A DNA stretch of 64,000 bases. It comes from Amoeboaphelidium protococcarum (taxonomy: Eukaryota; Aphelidiomycota; Aphelidea). The notes beneath the pieces are model-generated. The model did not search any database. It was not told the origin of the DNA and saw nothing but the letters and a program-made list of their open reading frames with translations. The stretch's first letter is position 1; each line of letters opens with the position of its first letter. Positions 46,179 through 58,013 of this stretch are shown piece after piece. The position numbers and the translations under genes were made by a program. The stretch spans positions 620,001 through 684,000 of the forward strand of contig JALECJ010000256.1 of assembly GCA_023515745.1 (NCBI GenBank), in the 5' to 3' direction.

Positions 46179-48125
46179 ATGTCTTTCAAGTAGATTAATA
46201 TTATTCCGTAGAATGTGAGCGATTTAGAGATTGAATAAGTGTGTGATGTGGGAGATATTAATGGAGACTCTTATGCAGACATGTTGGTACTGACAAAGTA
46301 GAATGCTCTTATTGCATTGATTTATAATGTCAATCTAGCTAGATTTGATTACGCTTAAGAATATTCTATAGGAAATGCTACTTTATAATCGTTGTAGAAT
46401 TAGAACTAGTAATTAAAGATTGTTCATGCAGCACTGATTGATTTGAATTACGATGGAAGATTGGATATTATCATTACGTTCTCTAATCCTCAACAGTCTT
46501 AATCCAAATATACTGTCAAATTTGCGCTAAATCAAGTTAGTACTGATGATAATAGGTGGTCTGAACTCTAGAATTTATCCAGCGATAGTGCTGTTATTAA
46601 TTAGAAATTTCCGCTGGCTGTTAATTGGTTTGGATAGAAGGAGCAGGTTGGTTTGCTGTATGATTAGACTCTGTATACAATGAATCGGGGTGGTTAGGTG
46701 TAGTAACGCATTATATCCCTCGGTGATGGTGGTGCCAAGTGTGAGCATGTTGCAGATGAACATTCATCAGCGGTAATTGATTTAAATGGCGACTGTATCT
46801 CTGAACTTCTTATGGAGTGTAAGGATAGATACTAGGTGTATGAGTGGGATTAGTCATTGTAGTAGTACTAATTCTCCTAATCCTATCAATTGTTATAAGA
46901 AGCTACCAACAGTGCTAGTAATTAAAGGAGCCTTTTGTAGTTTATGGATCTGAACGGCGATTCATTGAATGATATTGTATATACATGGTGTCGTGGTGAT
47001 GAATGTTTTATCGATGTCATATTGGCTACTATAGAGCAGTCTTAATCGTCATAATTGCCATCGTTATAAACATTGCAGTCTATCAATGTTGCAACTAGAG
47101 GAGGTGGTGCTGGTCTTTGTAATAAATAGAATGTAAAATTTGACTTTTTGAAGCCTTCACGGATATCTTTGAAGAAGATTGAAGGATTAACAGATGCTCA
47201 CTTGATTGGTGATGGTGGGCATTTGCGAGTCTTGCAGTTCGTTGATGTTAATCTTGATGGTTATATGGATATTGTTATACAAGTGCGCACTGGAAGCTAG
47301 TAAAGTTTAAGGATATTGTTAAATCGGCCGTGTGATAGTAAGAGTGATCATAATGGTGTAATTTGTCTTGAAGGCGGCCGCACATTCTCTCTCATGACTG
47401 ATGGAGTATAGAGGATGCAGCAGAGAGTCACAAATGTACGCCAAGTAGTACCGATTGATATAGGAAGTAATGGTTTGGTTGATTTTGTGATGTTGAATGG
47501 CTAAAAGCTGGATGTGTTTGTTAACCGGATGGAATTTGATTCCTACTTTCTTAAAGTGTTCATAACTAATGGTGTATGCTTTAAAGATTGCAAATCTAAT
47601 GATGATGATGATGATAAGGGTAAAGAGTAAGACAATAACGCGCTCTAACTCTATCCAATGGTTTAACAGTCTAAATCTTCGTATTATATGGGATCTGCGT
47701 TCAAGTTCACCGTCTATGATATTGATGGACACCGGCGCGTAATTACTGGTATTGGACGACAATATTTGCGGTCTCCACCAATGCCTCCAGTATACGGTCT
47801 TGGTAGGACGAACAATTATATTGAATAGTTTGAATGTAATGTAGTGTAATCAGTGGCAGACTCATTCCAATTCTCTGGATTGATTCCCAACTCGTAAGTG
47901 CTTGTACATCCACCATCACAGGCGAACGCTTCTGCTATAAGTACCGTATGGATTATCCAGCTGATTGTTAGTCCATCGCATTATATATTTTGGATATCTA
48001 TTGTGCTTCTGTCTGTATCCAGTGGTCTTTTGCTTGCCGTTTATCTACTGAAGAAGAATGAGTAGAAGATGGACATGGAAGAACGGCGGAGAGAGATGCA
48101 TTTACTCAATTTTGATGCTCTATGA
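46179..48125 (+). CDS. ITFG1/TIP (T-cell immunomodulatory protein) homologue, FG-GAP membrane protein
   Basis: 648 residues in one frame (ATG 46179, TGA 48123), close to the ~610 of animal ITFG1. Repeated FG-GAP/VCBS Ca-binding loops are visible: DVGDINGDSYADM, DLNYDGRLDI, DLNGDCISELL, DLNGDSLNDIVY, DVNLDGYMDIVI. The C-terminal part has the ITFG1 hallmark GLGRTNNYIEQF and GLIPNSQVLVHPP, then one transmembrane helix (IFWISIVLLSVSSGLLLAVYLL) and a short basic tail. The homologue in animals is a single-pass surface/ER protein. The chosen Met gives no signal peptide, although the topology needs one, so a short upstream exon is probable. The gene is extremely Gln-rich through TAR codons. Confidence 0.88.
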
Positions 48126-48186
48126 ATAGTTGTTTAATATTTCAATAATAATTCACATTTTTTATTATTTCTATTGCAATAAAAAG

Positions 48187-50415
48187 TCAAATAGCATCAC
48201 CTTGTATCACCATGCGAGATGATGCTTGATTCAGATTTGAGCATTAGGCGGGTATTCTAACTTGATTGCCAAAGACTTTCAGCATCTCGGGTAATAGATC
48301 ATCAAAGTATGACAATTTACGTGAATTTGCGGTTGTAATGCCCTTTTATTCAGTAGTGTCGGACCGAGACCACCATGAGGATGTTCCGTTATTAATATTG
48401 GAATGATCTAGATGCACCATCACCACAGACTTGGCGACGTAAAAGTGAAATTGCAAAGCATTCAAATACAATGTGAACAATTGCTTATCACCGCCTTGAT
48501 TGGCGATTCTCATATCATACAGCAGAGGAATACGCCGACTCTTCTAAATATTATGGGGATCAATAGATTACAAGAGACTCTTTTGCAATGCAGATAAATG
48601 GATTAGTCGTCGAGAATGCTCGTCCAACTAATCAACCATCCCCTGCCAGTACAAAGTCACTTTATCCATCATCGCATCTGCCTGATCATCATCGAAAGAC
48701 ATATCAGCATACTTGGGAACAATCATATAAGGCTCCCACTAATTTTCAAAACATGTGGGAGTGAACAACAGAGAATCTTCACCCACAGACGGTACCACGG
48801 TCCAAACAAATCCTCTACTATCCAATTAATTGTAATCTTCTTCGTAACAATCATGACAATCTGCCTGATTTAAAGACTCTATAATGACATTATCTCTTTC
48901 CGATAGTCGAACGGTGTTATCCATTTTCGATTATTGACATCGATAGGTATTACTAAATATTGTCCATAGAGGGCCCATGATTTCAGATAAACGACTGTTT
49001 GAATGTCCACTGTGTTCAAACTCTTATATAACGCATTTATGACGACTACGCACGTATTAGACAGACTTCATACTAAGTGGCAGAGTATTGGATTGATCAT
49101 AAGACGCAGAGAGACTGACGATTGGTACCACCACGGCGATATTCTAGCCGGCAGATAATTTAGAGACAAGCATACGAGGTAGAATCTTTTTATTCGCTAT
49201 AATAGATAAATCTGTTGAAGGCATGAAATCCACATCCATAGTAAGACAATAATCAGTCTATGCCTGAGAGATGGCAATATTTCTAAGCAGGTTAATGGGA
49301 TATGAATTCATACAAGGAATACATTTGACAACTGTAATTACACTCAATTTGAAAAGCTCAGCATTGTGATTCAAATATGCCATGGTATGGAAGAGTTCCC
49401 TCTTACTATTGATAAATATCACGGCAGACGCGGGATAGTCGCCCCATAATTCAATAACACGGACCAATCTTTCTAACCTATTTACAGTGAGCTAAGTGGC
49501 CAAAGTGACTTGAACATTGTCTAATATCGTGTCTCCTTGGCTAAGCACTTGTACATTATAATCAGTCTTAAAAAATTGATGCACATCAAGATTCCAAATC
49601 AGCTATTACTGTTGAGCTGACTACCGATCATGTTATGAATACCGTAAATACTATAGAACGTCATCAAAGTAGAGTAGAAGAATTTATCGGCTTTAGGCAG
49701 AATGTGTTGTAATATTAACACTCCCATCGGTAAGTACAGAGTGAACGTTGCCATCCATTTCAACAACTATTGCCATCATATTACCATCGTCCAGTTGTAA
49801 TGATTTAGATTCCGATTTCATATTCATCAACCATCCTGCTGATTAAACGCATTAGCATTGTGACTGCGAGCACAATCGTGTACATTAAATATTAGAAGAG
49901 TTTTTCAAATCACTTTATAAGCTAGAAGAATCTTGGACAGATATTAGCTAGATCAACTCAGCATCTATTAAAAGAGGAAAAGAGCCGCCACTGTACAATC
50001 TATGGTGCGATGGAGATTTAATCAAAACAGATAAATTCTAAGGCACTTTTAATATGGAACGTACTGGTCCAGTATATAACGACAGATGAGCAGCTATTTG
50101 TGACAATGGATAACATTCTAAAAATTGAAGTTTTTACTCTAGGCATACTTACACTTCATGACCATCAGCATCCATAGTACTAGACTTCCGATCTAAAACT
50201 TCATGAGGTATGACACGGGAAATCAGCCGTTCAAGTGGCAAAGTCTCATACAAAAGCCTAGCTGGATTTTGAGATCCTGATGACAGACTTGATACAGTCG
50301 ACTAATACGTGTAAGAGTGATATAGAACTAAGAGGAATGAAACGACAGCAATGATACAAATCAGAACACAGCCATTAAAAGATTAGAAACGGAACCAATT
50401 CTGCTGAGGAGCCAT
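48187..50415 (-). CDS. LARGE/B4GAT1-type glycosyltransferase (GT49), type II membrane protein
   Basis: 742 residues in one frame (ATG 50415, TGA 48189-48187). A short cytoplasmic tail and signal anchor (GCVLICIIAVVSFLLVLYHS) are followed by a Ser-rich stem. The GT49 domain starts VTLATQLTVNRLERL, then ELWGDYPASAVIF and YPINLLRNIAISQA, and the metal-binding DxD in TMDVDFMPS. The C-terminal part ends FHFYVAKSVVMVHLDHS, resembling the family's ...FVVxxxxFIxHxxH ending. Animal LARGE/B4GAT1 add glucuronic acid (and xylose) to glycans in the Golgi; the acceptor here is unknown. A GTAAGT at the end of the stem (about 50150) looks like a donor, but the frame stays open and in phase, so I model no intron. 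Confidence 0.87.
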
Positions 50416-50940
50416 AGTTATCAAAGACTTATTGTTTTATTTCCACCGCCACAATAAAAGATAAATTAATTGATTCAACCAAGTAGAAGCTCAATAGATA
50501 TATCATGCAGGACTAGATCATCTTAAAACTTTCAAAAGACCAAATTGAAACAACGACAAGCGCGTTCGTCGTTCGTTCTCCTTTTCTTTTCTCTTACATG
50601 GAAACGAGAGAGTGAAACAAAATTTATTCCTGGTTTTATTCACTCCATATTTAAATGGGTAGTAATTGTTCAGCTGCTGGAATAAGTGGCCTCAATTAAT
50701 CCCCATTTTACACCAGTGACGTATTAGTGAATGTTGGAGTCAGCAATACAATTGCATCTTACTGAAATCATGTTTTTTGTCTATTTAAAAACACTTGCTG
50801 GGAAAACTATTGATGGATTTCATGGTATTCACTTATTAGAAGATACAGTAATCATCTGCCACTAGATGATGAATGTCCTGGTGTTTGAATCTGAAGAACG
50901 TTGTGGTATAAATCATAAGATATTTAGCTGACAGTCGTGC
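50416..50940. other. intergenic region, LARGE-like promoter and element edge
   Basis: Contains GAAACGAGAGAGTGAAACAAA around 50600, similar to tracts upstream of other genes here. It may include the eroded upstream part of the Helitron helicase remnant, but I see no clear motif. Confidence 0.35.
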
Positions 50941-51811
50941 AGATTAGTATTATATCAAGAAGTGAACTAAATGCTACATTTATATTGATTGATGATGCAA
51001 CTGGATTTAGTTAGTTTGTGATTACTGTACCGGTTGACTCGTTAAATGGCAATTACCCGCTGAATATTGATCCAGAAGTACTCAATGCTCTTGACTACTC
51101 TGGAATTCCTCAAGCTAAACTTATGTTGAAAGTTGGCGTCACAGTTATGTTGATACGCAACTTAAATATTAATGCCGGGTTGGTGAATTGTAGGCGAGGT
51201 TATGGCCACAGGGTGATGGCTACTCTCGTGAAGCGTAGTAATTTTTTGAAGAACGCGTTAAAGCTGAGCCTACAAAGGATTTAGAGCGCACTGTAATATT
51301 TGGCAGAATTGCAACAATGCTCAAAGTTTTAACTTTGAATAGAAATTCTATCAAATGTTAAATAATCGATGGTTCTCGAAGGGACGACATAGTGAGCATA
51401 CCAAAAATAGGTATATTTGTGTCTGAGTTTGAGAAGGTTTAATTTGTCCGTCACAAATTCCCAATCTGGCTAGCCTTTGCAGCCACTATCAATAAGGCTC
51501 AAGGTTAAACTTTAGCAAAGTGTGGTATCTACCTATAACAATAGGTATTTGCACATGGTTAATTATATGTTGCATTTTCCCGAGTTAGATATTCTGAAGA
51601 TATTTCAGTTCGCTGCCATAATGAACCATCGATTATAGAAATTGACATGTTCCCTACGTCATCTGACGTGCCATCATACTTCTAGATCGACTTGAATGTT
51701 TTGCAGCACAGTGGTTTAAAAAAGATGAAATAGGCCAAATCTGTGAAGTCTATAATCAGTTTCAGGAACGACGCATTTAAAAAGTATCGTGAATAGATCA
51801 AAGACTACTGA
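50941..51811 (+). mobile_element. Helitron-type PIF1-like helicase remnant
   Basis: The C-terminal third of a Rep-helicase. The first block (50950-51190) reads FVITVPVDSLNGNYPL, NIDPEVLNALDYSGIPQAKL, LKVGVTVMLIRNLNINAGLVN. The second block (51370-51811), in another frame, reads FPIWLAFAATINKAQGQTL, VFAHGQLYVAFSRVRYSEDI, and ends at TGA 51809. These are the last conserved helicase motifs of Helitron/PIF1 proteins. Both invariant Gln residues, the second in AQGQ and the one in HGQ, are TAA, so the element evolved under the host code. The Rep (HUH) domain and the first helicase motifs are absent and the frame is broken, so it is a fossil. Confidence 0.85.
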
Positions 51812-52161
51812 TTGCTTATGGTGCAATGTCATTGTTCAAGTTGAGAACCGTGCTTATGCGTATGTAAATAAGAATTATTGAAATATACTCGTACTAAGTC
51901 TAAATTACTTTTTACTTTGATTTTTCGATTAAATTGCGATGCTTGACGGTTGATGCTCTTCTTCTCCTGTATTATCTGGATTTGTCAAGCCATTGCATCT
52001 AAAATGACTACTGGGGTGGTGACCGCTGCTACAATACTGCTCCAGTGTAATGTGTCGGATATGGCTCTGTGCCCAACCGCTTGCACCTACAAAGTATGAT
52101 GACTGCCGTGACCATGCGGTGGATGATACATAAGTAGCTGAACAGCGATTTGCAGTGTGAT

Positions 52162-52430
52162 TCAAAAAGTGTTATCCATAAAGTGTGGATCAAGGCTTAC
52201 TGAACTGACTGTAGTGTCCAGAAAGAGAGCGATTTTGCATCCATTCTCGTAAGTGCGCCGAGCAGATGCCGTAAGGTGAGCTTGAGGACATTTCATATCG
52301 TGAACCATTTGTATATGGTAGACTACTTCGTTCTTTTGATTGCATCGATAGGCGTTTGTGCCGTTTCGATACCGTATGTCTTCAACTGTTTCTTACTGCG
52401 TCCGTTGCCATGGTGATATAAAGCTCCTGT
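52162..52430 (-). pseudogene. FLYWCH-type zinc-finger fragment
   Basis: About 85 open codons on the minus strand ending at TGA 52164-52162. They read DIRYRNGTNAYRCNQKNEVV, HDMKCPQAHLTAS and ENGCKIALFLD. The Tyr-Arg-Cys...Cys-Pro-x-x...(H) pattern resembles FLYWCH zinc fingers, often attached to MULE/PHIS-type transposases or their derivatives. There is no adjacent transposase core and no convincing start. Given the Helitron fossil next to it, I read it as a mobile-element relic; a small host gene is the alternative. Confidence 0.4.
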
Positions 52431-52535
52431 ATCCTCGTTATTTAAATGTAAAGCTAAGCATGCGATTGATTTTTTAGTTTAGCTGTAATAGAATTATAAG
52501 TAATAACAGGTCTTGAATTCAATAACTCATTATTT

Positions 52536-54659
52536 ATGGAACATCTAGTGACCTCTCCAAGGCCAAAAGTCACCATGCGGTGGACAAGATTAGAGTAACG
52601 AGTGGTTATAATTCTTACTATGGCAGTATTAATATTCGCTTTCCATGTGGTTCTATCAATTGCAGTTTTTAATTATCAAGAACAGATATACAAGTACTTT
52701 AGGCAATCAGAAATGAATGAACTAACAAGTCTTCGAATAATGAGTTTGGAAGTTGATCAAAGTGCTGTTGTGAGTTCCCCCGTTGATGAAGCTTTGGAAT
52801 ACATTGTGCTTGATTAAGATGTTGCGGCATTAGATGTTGGATAGATTTAAAGACAGATTTTGGATAATCGGCGATAAGTTACACCACCTTAATATAAAGT
52901 AGATTTGTAATATTTATAGTAGGTCAAGGCATTACCGTTCTTAGATGTTATTCCACCTAATCCATCCTTACAAAATGATAAAGAAGTGCCTCTATGGCCT
53001 AAGCTTCATGATTCTGTATAAGCGTCTCTTCCATATCCAATGGAAATGAAAATTAAATTGGCTGATGCATTTCTTTAAGATCATCCGTTGGTATTTGGAT
53101 TTCCAACTGTGCAAAGATCTACTGACTATATCGCCTCAACTCTCTAAAGCATGTTCAGTACTGTCGCTCCATCTCTGAGACGTCACCTCAAAATTGTAGT
53201 TCTCAATTGCAATGTTCCTAGTAGTGATCACCACTCCTTCTAGTCCTTAAAAACAATGTTCAGTGAAGAAGTCAGTAGTGGACAACTTATCCTTCTGGAA
53301 TTACCTGGAATATACAAATCGTTACAGCGGCCAATGTTACTCAACTGGAACGATGAGACTGATCGCGTCAGGTGGAGATCAAAGTAAGTATTAGACTTTG
53401 CGTATCTTATGGAACAGTCAATTGCATTGACCAAGGCTGAATTTTACATCTAAATGGAAGATGATATATAGTGCTCAAATCATTATCTGACTGAGATGGC
53501 GTGGTGGTTGCAGCATTATTTCTACTAGCGCAATGACTGGTTCATACTCACGTTTTATTCAGAGAACACAATGTCTGACCGTTCAGAGTATAATTTCTAA
53601 TCATTTTATGGATTCATTGGATAGTTGATGCGTGCAGAGGATTTGCCAGAGTTGATTAAGTATTTATAGACGCGATTCTCTTAATCTCCCGTGGATTGGC
53701 TCGTTAAGGATTTCATTCGGATGAAGTAATAGACATTTGGAAGTGGTTATTACAAATTGTATGCGCATAATCCTTCTATATTCTAACATGTCGGTAAGGT
53801 TTCCAGTCTGAAAAAAAAGAATTAGAATATTCAGTCATAATCTTTCAGGGATTCCACTGATTATTTGAAATAGCGGTTGGAGCCAGTGGTTTATGATGGC
53901 TCCAGGGAGACTCTAGCGTATCAGCTTGCTTCAACTTTGATCTAAAATGCTTCATTAGTGATTGGATATTAGGTTTGTGGTTCTGATGATTTATCTGCTC
54001 TAAGTTCTCACCTGTCTCTATTGGTATCGTCCGTTCCTGAAGATTTTATCCCACATGTAAAGATTGTAATTTGGAACTACTCTTTGAACAATACCGCACG
54101 AAAATATAATGTGTCTGGTCATCTGCAACAAAAGTTTATTAAGGAGATCGAGCAAATGTTCATAATAATCCCTGAGGTAGAATCTACAGACTCTCTGTCG
54201 CTACTTGAATTCGTAGCGCAATCATTCTAAAAAAGCCACCACTTCTTCTTAGAAGTCAATTAAAGAGTCCAAGTCTCAAAGCACTTTCTCATACGTTTAT
54301 ACTACTGGCTACAATTGCATTACATCTATCGCGATGATTGGTTCTCACTGGACTTGATTGATGAAGTGCTTAGAGAGGATAGACTATTTACTTAATTGGA
54401 TGCTGATGAAGTAGAACATGGCTCTGTTGGATAGCTATTTCGTATTAGCGATTTATCTAGACTTATCAAGCTGTGTCCAAATTGCCAGACATGTGCCAGC
54501 AGTATCTAAGCTGATTAATTCCAGTAATTGATTCGATCAAATCAACTTTAAATTTACGCGCATTATCCTCCTCTATTGAGTTTCAAATCCAATTTGATGG
54601 ACACTCAGTTAGATTTGAGCTATGACCAGCCTACAGCAGAGTAACCCGCGCCATTCTGA
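52536..54659 (+). CDS. GT54-like (MGAT4-type) glycosyltransferase with internal tandem duplication
   Basis: 707 residues in one frame (ATG 52536, TGA 54657). Type II anchor VVIILTMAVLIFAFHVVLS. The first GT54-like unit (about residues 170-430) has GFPTVQRSTDYIASTLQS, then KAEFYIQMEDDIQCS with the Glu-Asp-Asp motif (codons 53457-53465), and NDWFILTFYSEN, IGQLMRAEDLPELIKYL, GSGYYKLYAHNPSIFQHVG. The second unit (~450-690) repeats this order: KSHHFFLEVNQRVQVS, RDDWFSLDLIDEV, VGQLFRISDLSRLIKL, LQIYAHYPPLLSF. In the second unit EDDI has become EVNQ. MGAT4 enzymes add beta-1,4-GlcNAc to N-glycan cores in the Golgi. Donor and acceptor are inferred only by family. Confidence 0.82.
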
Positions 54660-54785
54660 GATGTATAATTGTAATAAAAAATGTATAATAGATTATTGCA
54701 ATTGTGATTTTATTATTGCTTTAACGACAATCTTTAGTTTCTTTTACGACTAGCATGAGTCTTCATTTATAAGAGCGAAGATAAA

Positions 54786-55566
54786 ATGATTGAGATTGAT
54801 AATTAGAATGATCGCCAGCTATTTGGCGGGGCTATGAAATGTTCTGTACCTATATCATATCAGGATGTATCTGAATTTCGCCAAGTACCTGATAATCAAG
54901 AAGTATTTGCTGATACTAAATCCGCTGCTAGTATCATTATTGAATTGATTGACACGTCCTCTGTACCCGAGGAATTCACCTTTGCATCGTAACGATCAGA
55001 TTCTGCAACATTAAACACGAATGATCCTGCATTGTAAATAACTATGTCCTTATATATGTATAGCTTACTCTAGTCTGAAATCAGTGTGTAGAATCCATTT
55101 TCAAGTACTGGCTGAGGATAATCAGTGTACACCAGAGAACGCGACCGTGCTCCATTAAAGTCAACTTGAAAGCAATTGTCTTATCGCAGCAGAGTAAGTC
55201 ATGCATATCACCTTTATTGATTTGACATTATTTATAGCTGTTCAAAGTTGTAGAGGAGACACGTTTGCTAGAGTTGTTGTGGGAATGCAGCGGATCTAAA
55301 AGTTCAATTAGACGCGACTTGATCAGGTGCTGATTATGCTTTGTGTTTTTCGATTGTAGCAACACAATACTGACATTGTATTGTCAATGAGCCTACCACT
55401 TGTTGATGATTCTTAAGCTAATTAGGCATGTTAATTAAATTGGGACTCTGCGATAAGTGGATCTGGATTGACACGCGATAACGATGAAGTATCCAGTGCA
55501 GTTTAAACCTTTGTTTGTCTGATCAAGTCCTTCCAGCTGGTAGATTAATCAATATTCGGTTCATGA
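54786..55566 (+). CDS. MOG1: MOG1/RANGRF Ran-binding nucleotide release factor (three exons)
   Basis: Exons 54786-55033, 55092-55193 and 55254-55566 join to 220 residues. The introns are 58 nt (GTAAAT...GTAG) and 60 nt (GTAAGT...GTAG), and both joins keep the frame. Motifs in order: RQLFGGAMKCSVPISYQDVS, FRQVPDNQEVFAD, IIIELIDTS, then (after splice one) IHFQVLAEDNQ, then (after splice two) ARVVVGMQRIQKFN, VLIMLCVFRLQQHNTDIVLS, and a C-terminal strand FVCLIKSFQLVDQSIFG. This is the complete MOG1 fold. The protein acts in nuclear transport, stimulating nucleotide release from Ran. A possible third intron at 55327-55359 is in phase and encodes the conserved VLIMLCVFRL strand, so it is coding. 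Confidence 0.92.
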
Positions 55567-55694
55567 AGGTGAGCTATGTCAATGACTTATAATAGAGTTC
55601 AGGTATATTGCTTATAAGCCATAAATAAATCAAATCTATTATAAACAACTATCAATACAAACAGAAACTATAAGCGAAATCACCACCCATAAGA

Positions 55695-58013
55695 TCAATC
55701 CTTCTTAAACAACTTTACAAACTATGTAAAGTGCACCAGCTTTGACTTGATTTGGCGAGGGAGATTACGATCCAGCACAAGTCTCTACTCTGCACCGCCT
55801 TGCTTCAAATCCACTTAGGAGGACGATGTAAACGCGACATAACACGGTTCTCCTTTCCTCGATGGAGTCTCCACAGTCAGCCGGACGCCATCATTGAAGA
55901 GCATTGTGAAATTGTTACCATCACTCCCAGACTTGGTCTGCATGCACCATCCCACATTGGCCATGAACACTGCATTATTCCAAGTACTGCTGTCGCTTGG
56001 AATTGCTTGCGCTTTACAGGACGCATTAAACTGTTAACATTAATGAGGTTACTATTATGCTGGAAGCTATCTACTCTAATTCATGGACAACACCGGTTAT
56101 GATAACTAATTCGAATTTGTCAAACTAGGTATCATGGCGCTCTATTACAGCGAGTTGATGTTAGTATGTTATACACCATTTTACGATAGAATATTCCTTT
56201 ACTCAATATGATTCTAGTCTACGGGACTCAATGAGGTCTTTTACATGTGACTAATTAATGAATTATCCAAAGTAGGTGCCCCGAGATTAAGAGTCATTTT
56301 GTCGTTTCGTGACCGGCCAAAGTTTGCCATTATAGTGCTACTAAACAAATTTGATGAGAACTTATTCTTACCATCAACACGAATAATTAAAGGATAATCG
56401 GCACCGGTACCCTTTTTCATAATCAGATCAAGACAAATCTAATAGCACTCCTTCATTTGCCGATAGTTATACTGATACTGAAATGGAATAGCTTCCGCCT
56501 AATCTGCAAAAATCTACTTCTTACCATTCTGTGCAATCTCAACCTCATTCGTACTAGCATTAAATCGAATCTTCACCTGATCATTCTAATTGATTGAGCT
56601 CTTATTATTGTTGTTACTACAAAATACACATTCAAAATCTGGAGGATTATTCTCCATCAACATACATTTGGCCACCTGGTTATAGTAGATAACTTTTGGA
56701 GTCTTTGATCTCACAGCTTACACAAACTTGAACGCGTACTTGTACTTTTTGATAAACTTACTTGGCAGAGAGCTGAATAAATACTGACAAGTGCTACCAT
56801 TCGATTTATCTGTGACTTGAACATTAAGACCATCGGAACTTATTATCAACTTGTACTTGTCATTAGTCAATTCGAGCATGACAATTCCATCAGTCGTGAT
56901 CTCAACAACTCCATGCTTTGTAACTTATTTAATAGGCTTCAGCCTCAAAGTGGACAGCGCCTGTAGATCTGACGCTGCAAACAATGGTAAACTCTCAGTA
57001 TTAGCACGGTCAATAACATTTTTATTGTTCTAGTTAGAATGATCAATGATGACAGGCCTGTGAGAAGAAATGGATGCAGACAGAACGAATGGATGAGTTT
57101 TAATTTCATCTATAGTTATTCTATCAGCAGGATCAATTGTCAACATCCTCTTCACCAAGTCAGATGCATTAAAGGATAAGAATGATGGAATAGAAAACTG
57201 TCCCGACTTGATCTTGTTCAAAGTCTCTTTCACATTGCCGGCATTATCAGACTCAAAAGGTGCATATCCACATAGGAGAGTGTATAATAAACATCCCAGA
57301 GACCATATATCAGTAGATAAACCATAAGACCTCCTATTTACAATCTCGGGACTAATATAATTGGGAGTACCACACATGGTCATAGCCTCACTGATGTTAA
57401 TTGAATTCTTAAAGCTCTTATTATTAGTCTGCGTAGATACTCGGCAAGACAATCCAAAATCTCCAATTTTACAGATATTCGCTCCACTTATTTAATCTTT
57501 CTACAGCATAATGTTAGACAATTTCAAATCTCTATGCAGAATAGAACGATGGTGCAAATACGCAACTCCTTCCACTAAATCCTTCATTAACAGCCCAACC
57601 TCTTTCTCATCAAGTCCTCTTTTCTATGCATTATTTACCGGAGTACTATTGATTTTAGTGTGCAAATAACTGTACAAGTCCTCTTAACACAACTCCATCA
57701 ACAGATATATAGCATCATTATCCTCCCAGTGATGAAGCAACTTGACTATATTTCGACATGATTACAACTCACTGTGAATTTAAACTTCATTTCTGACTCT
57801 TTCAGACAGTCCAGCATTAAGAATCAATTACTTTTAAATAATCTTCAGTGCATATTGCTACTATTGCTATTATGAGTCTATGATAAGTCGGCCTGTAGAT
57901 AGTAGTACATTCGACGAACTTGCTCTCAGACGAACTTTATACACATTACTAAAAGAGCCTTTCCCAATGATTGACATGAGTTCATATTAATTTTTATCAG
58001 AGGGAAACATCAT
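55695..58013 (-). CDS. PLK4: Polo-like kinase 4 (centriole duplication kinase)
   Basis: 772 residues in one frame (ATG 58013 or 58010; TGA 55697-55695). Kinase domain: IIGKGSFSNVYKV, ALKII (catalytic Lys), LHRDLKLSNIML, GDFGLSC, CGTPNYISPEI and DIWSLGCLLYTLLCG, ending DPADRITIDEIKTHPFV. The N-lobe has an insertion of ~20 residues with six consecutive Gln codons (TAA TAG CAA TAG TAG CAA). The cryptic polo-box region follows: VMLELTNDKYKLIISS, FIKKYKYAFKF, KIRFNASTNEVEIAQNGKK. A Gln-rich linker precedes the C-terminal polo box: VGWCMQTKSG, FTMLFNDGVRLTVET, DRNLPRQIKSKLVHFTQFVK. Kinase-cryptic polo box-PB3 is PLK4 rather than PLK1. Its presence implies centrioles, hence a flagellate stage. Confidence 0.93.

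Noticed and set aside
50100-50155. Intron in the LARGE-like gene starting at GTAAGT near 50150
   Set aside because: The only plausible acceptor gives the wrong phase, while the frame is open straight through.
55327-55359. 33-nt intron in MOG1
   Set aside because: It is in phase, contains no TGA, and encodes the conserved strand VLIMLCVFRL expected at that position.
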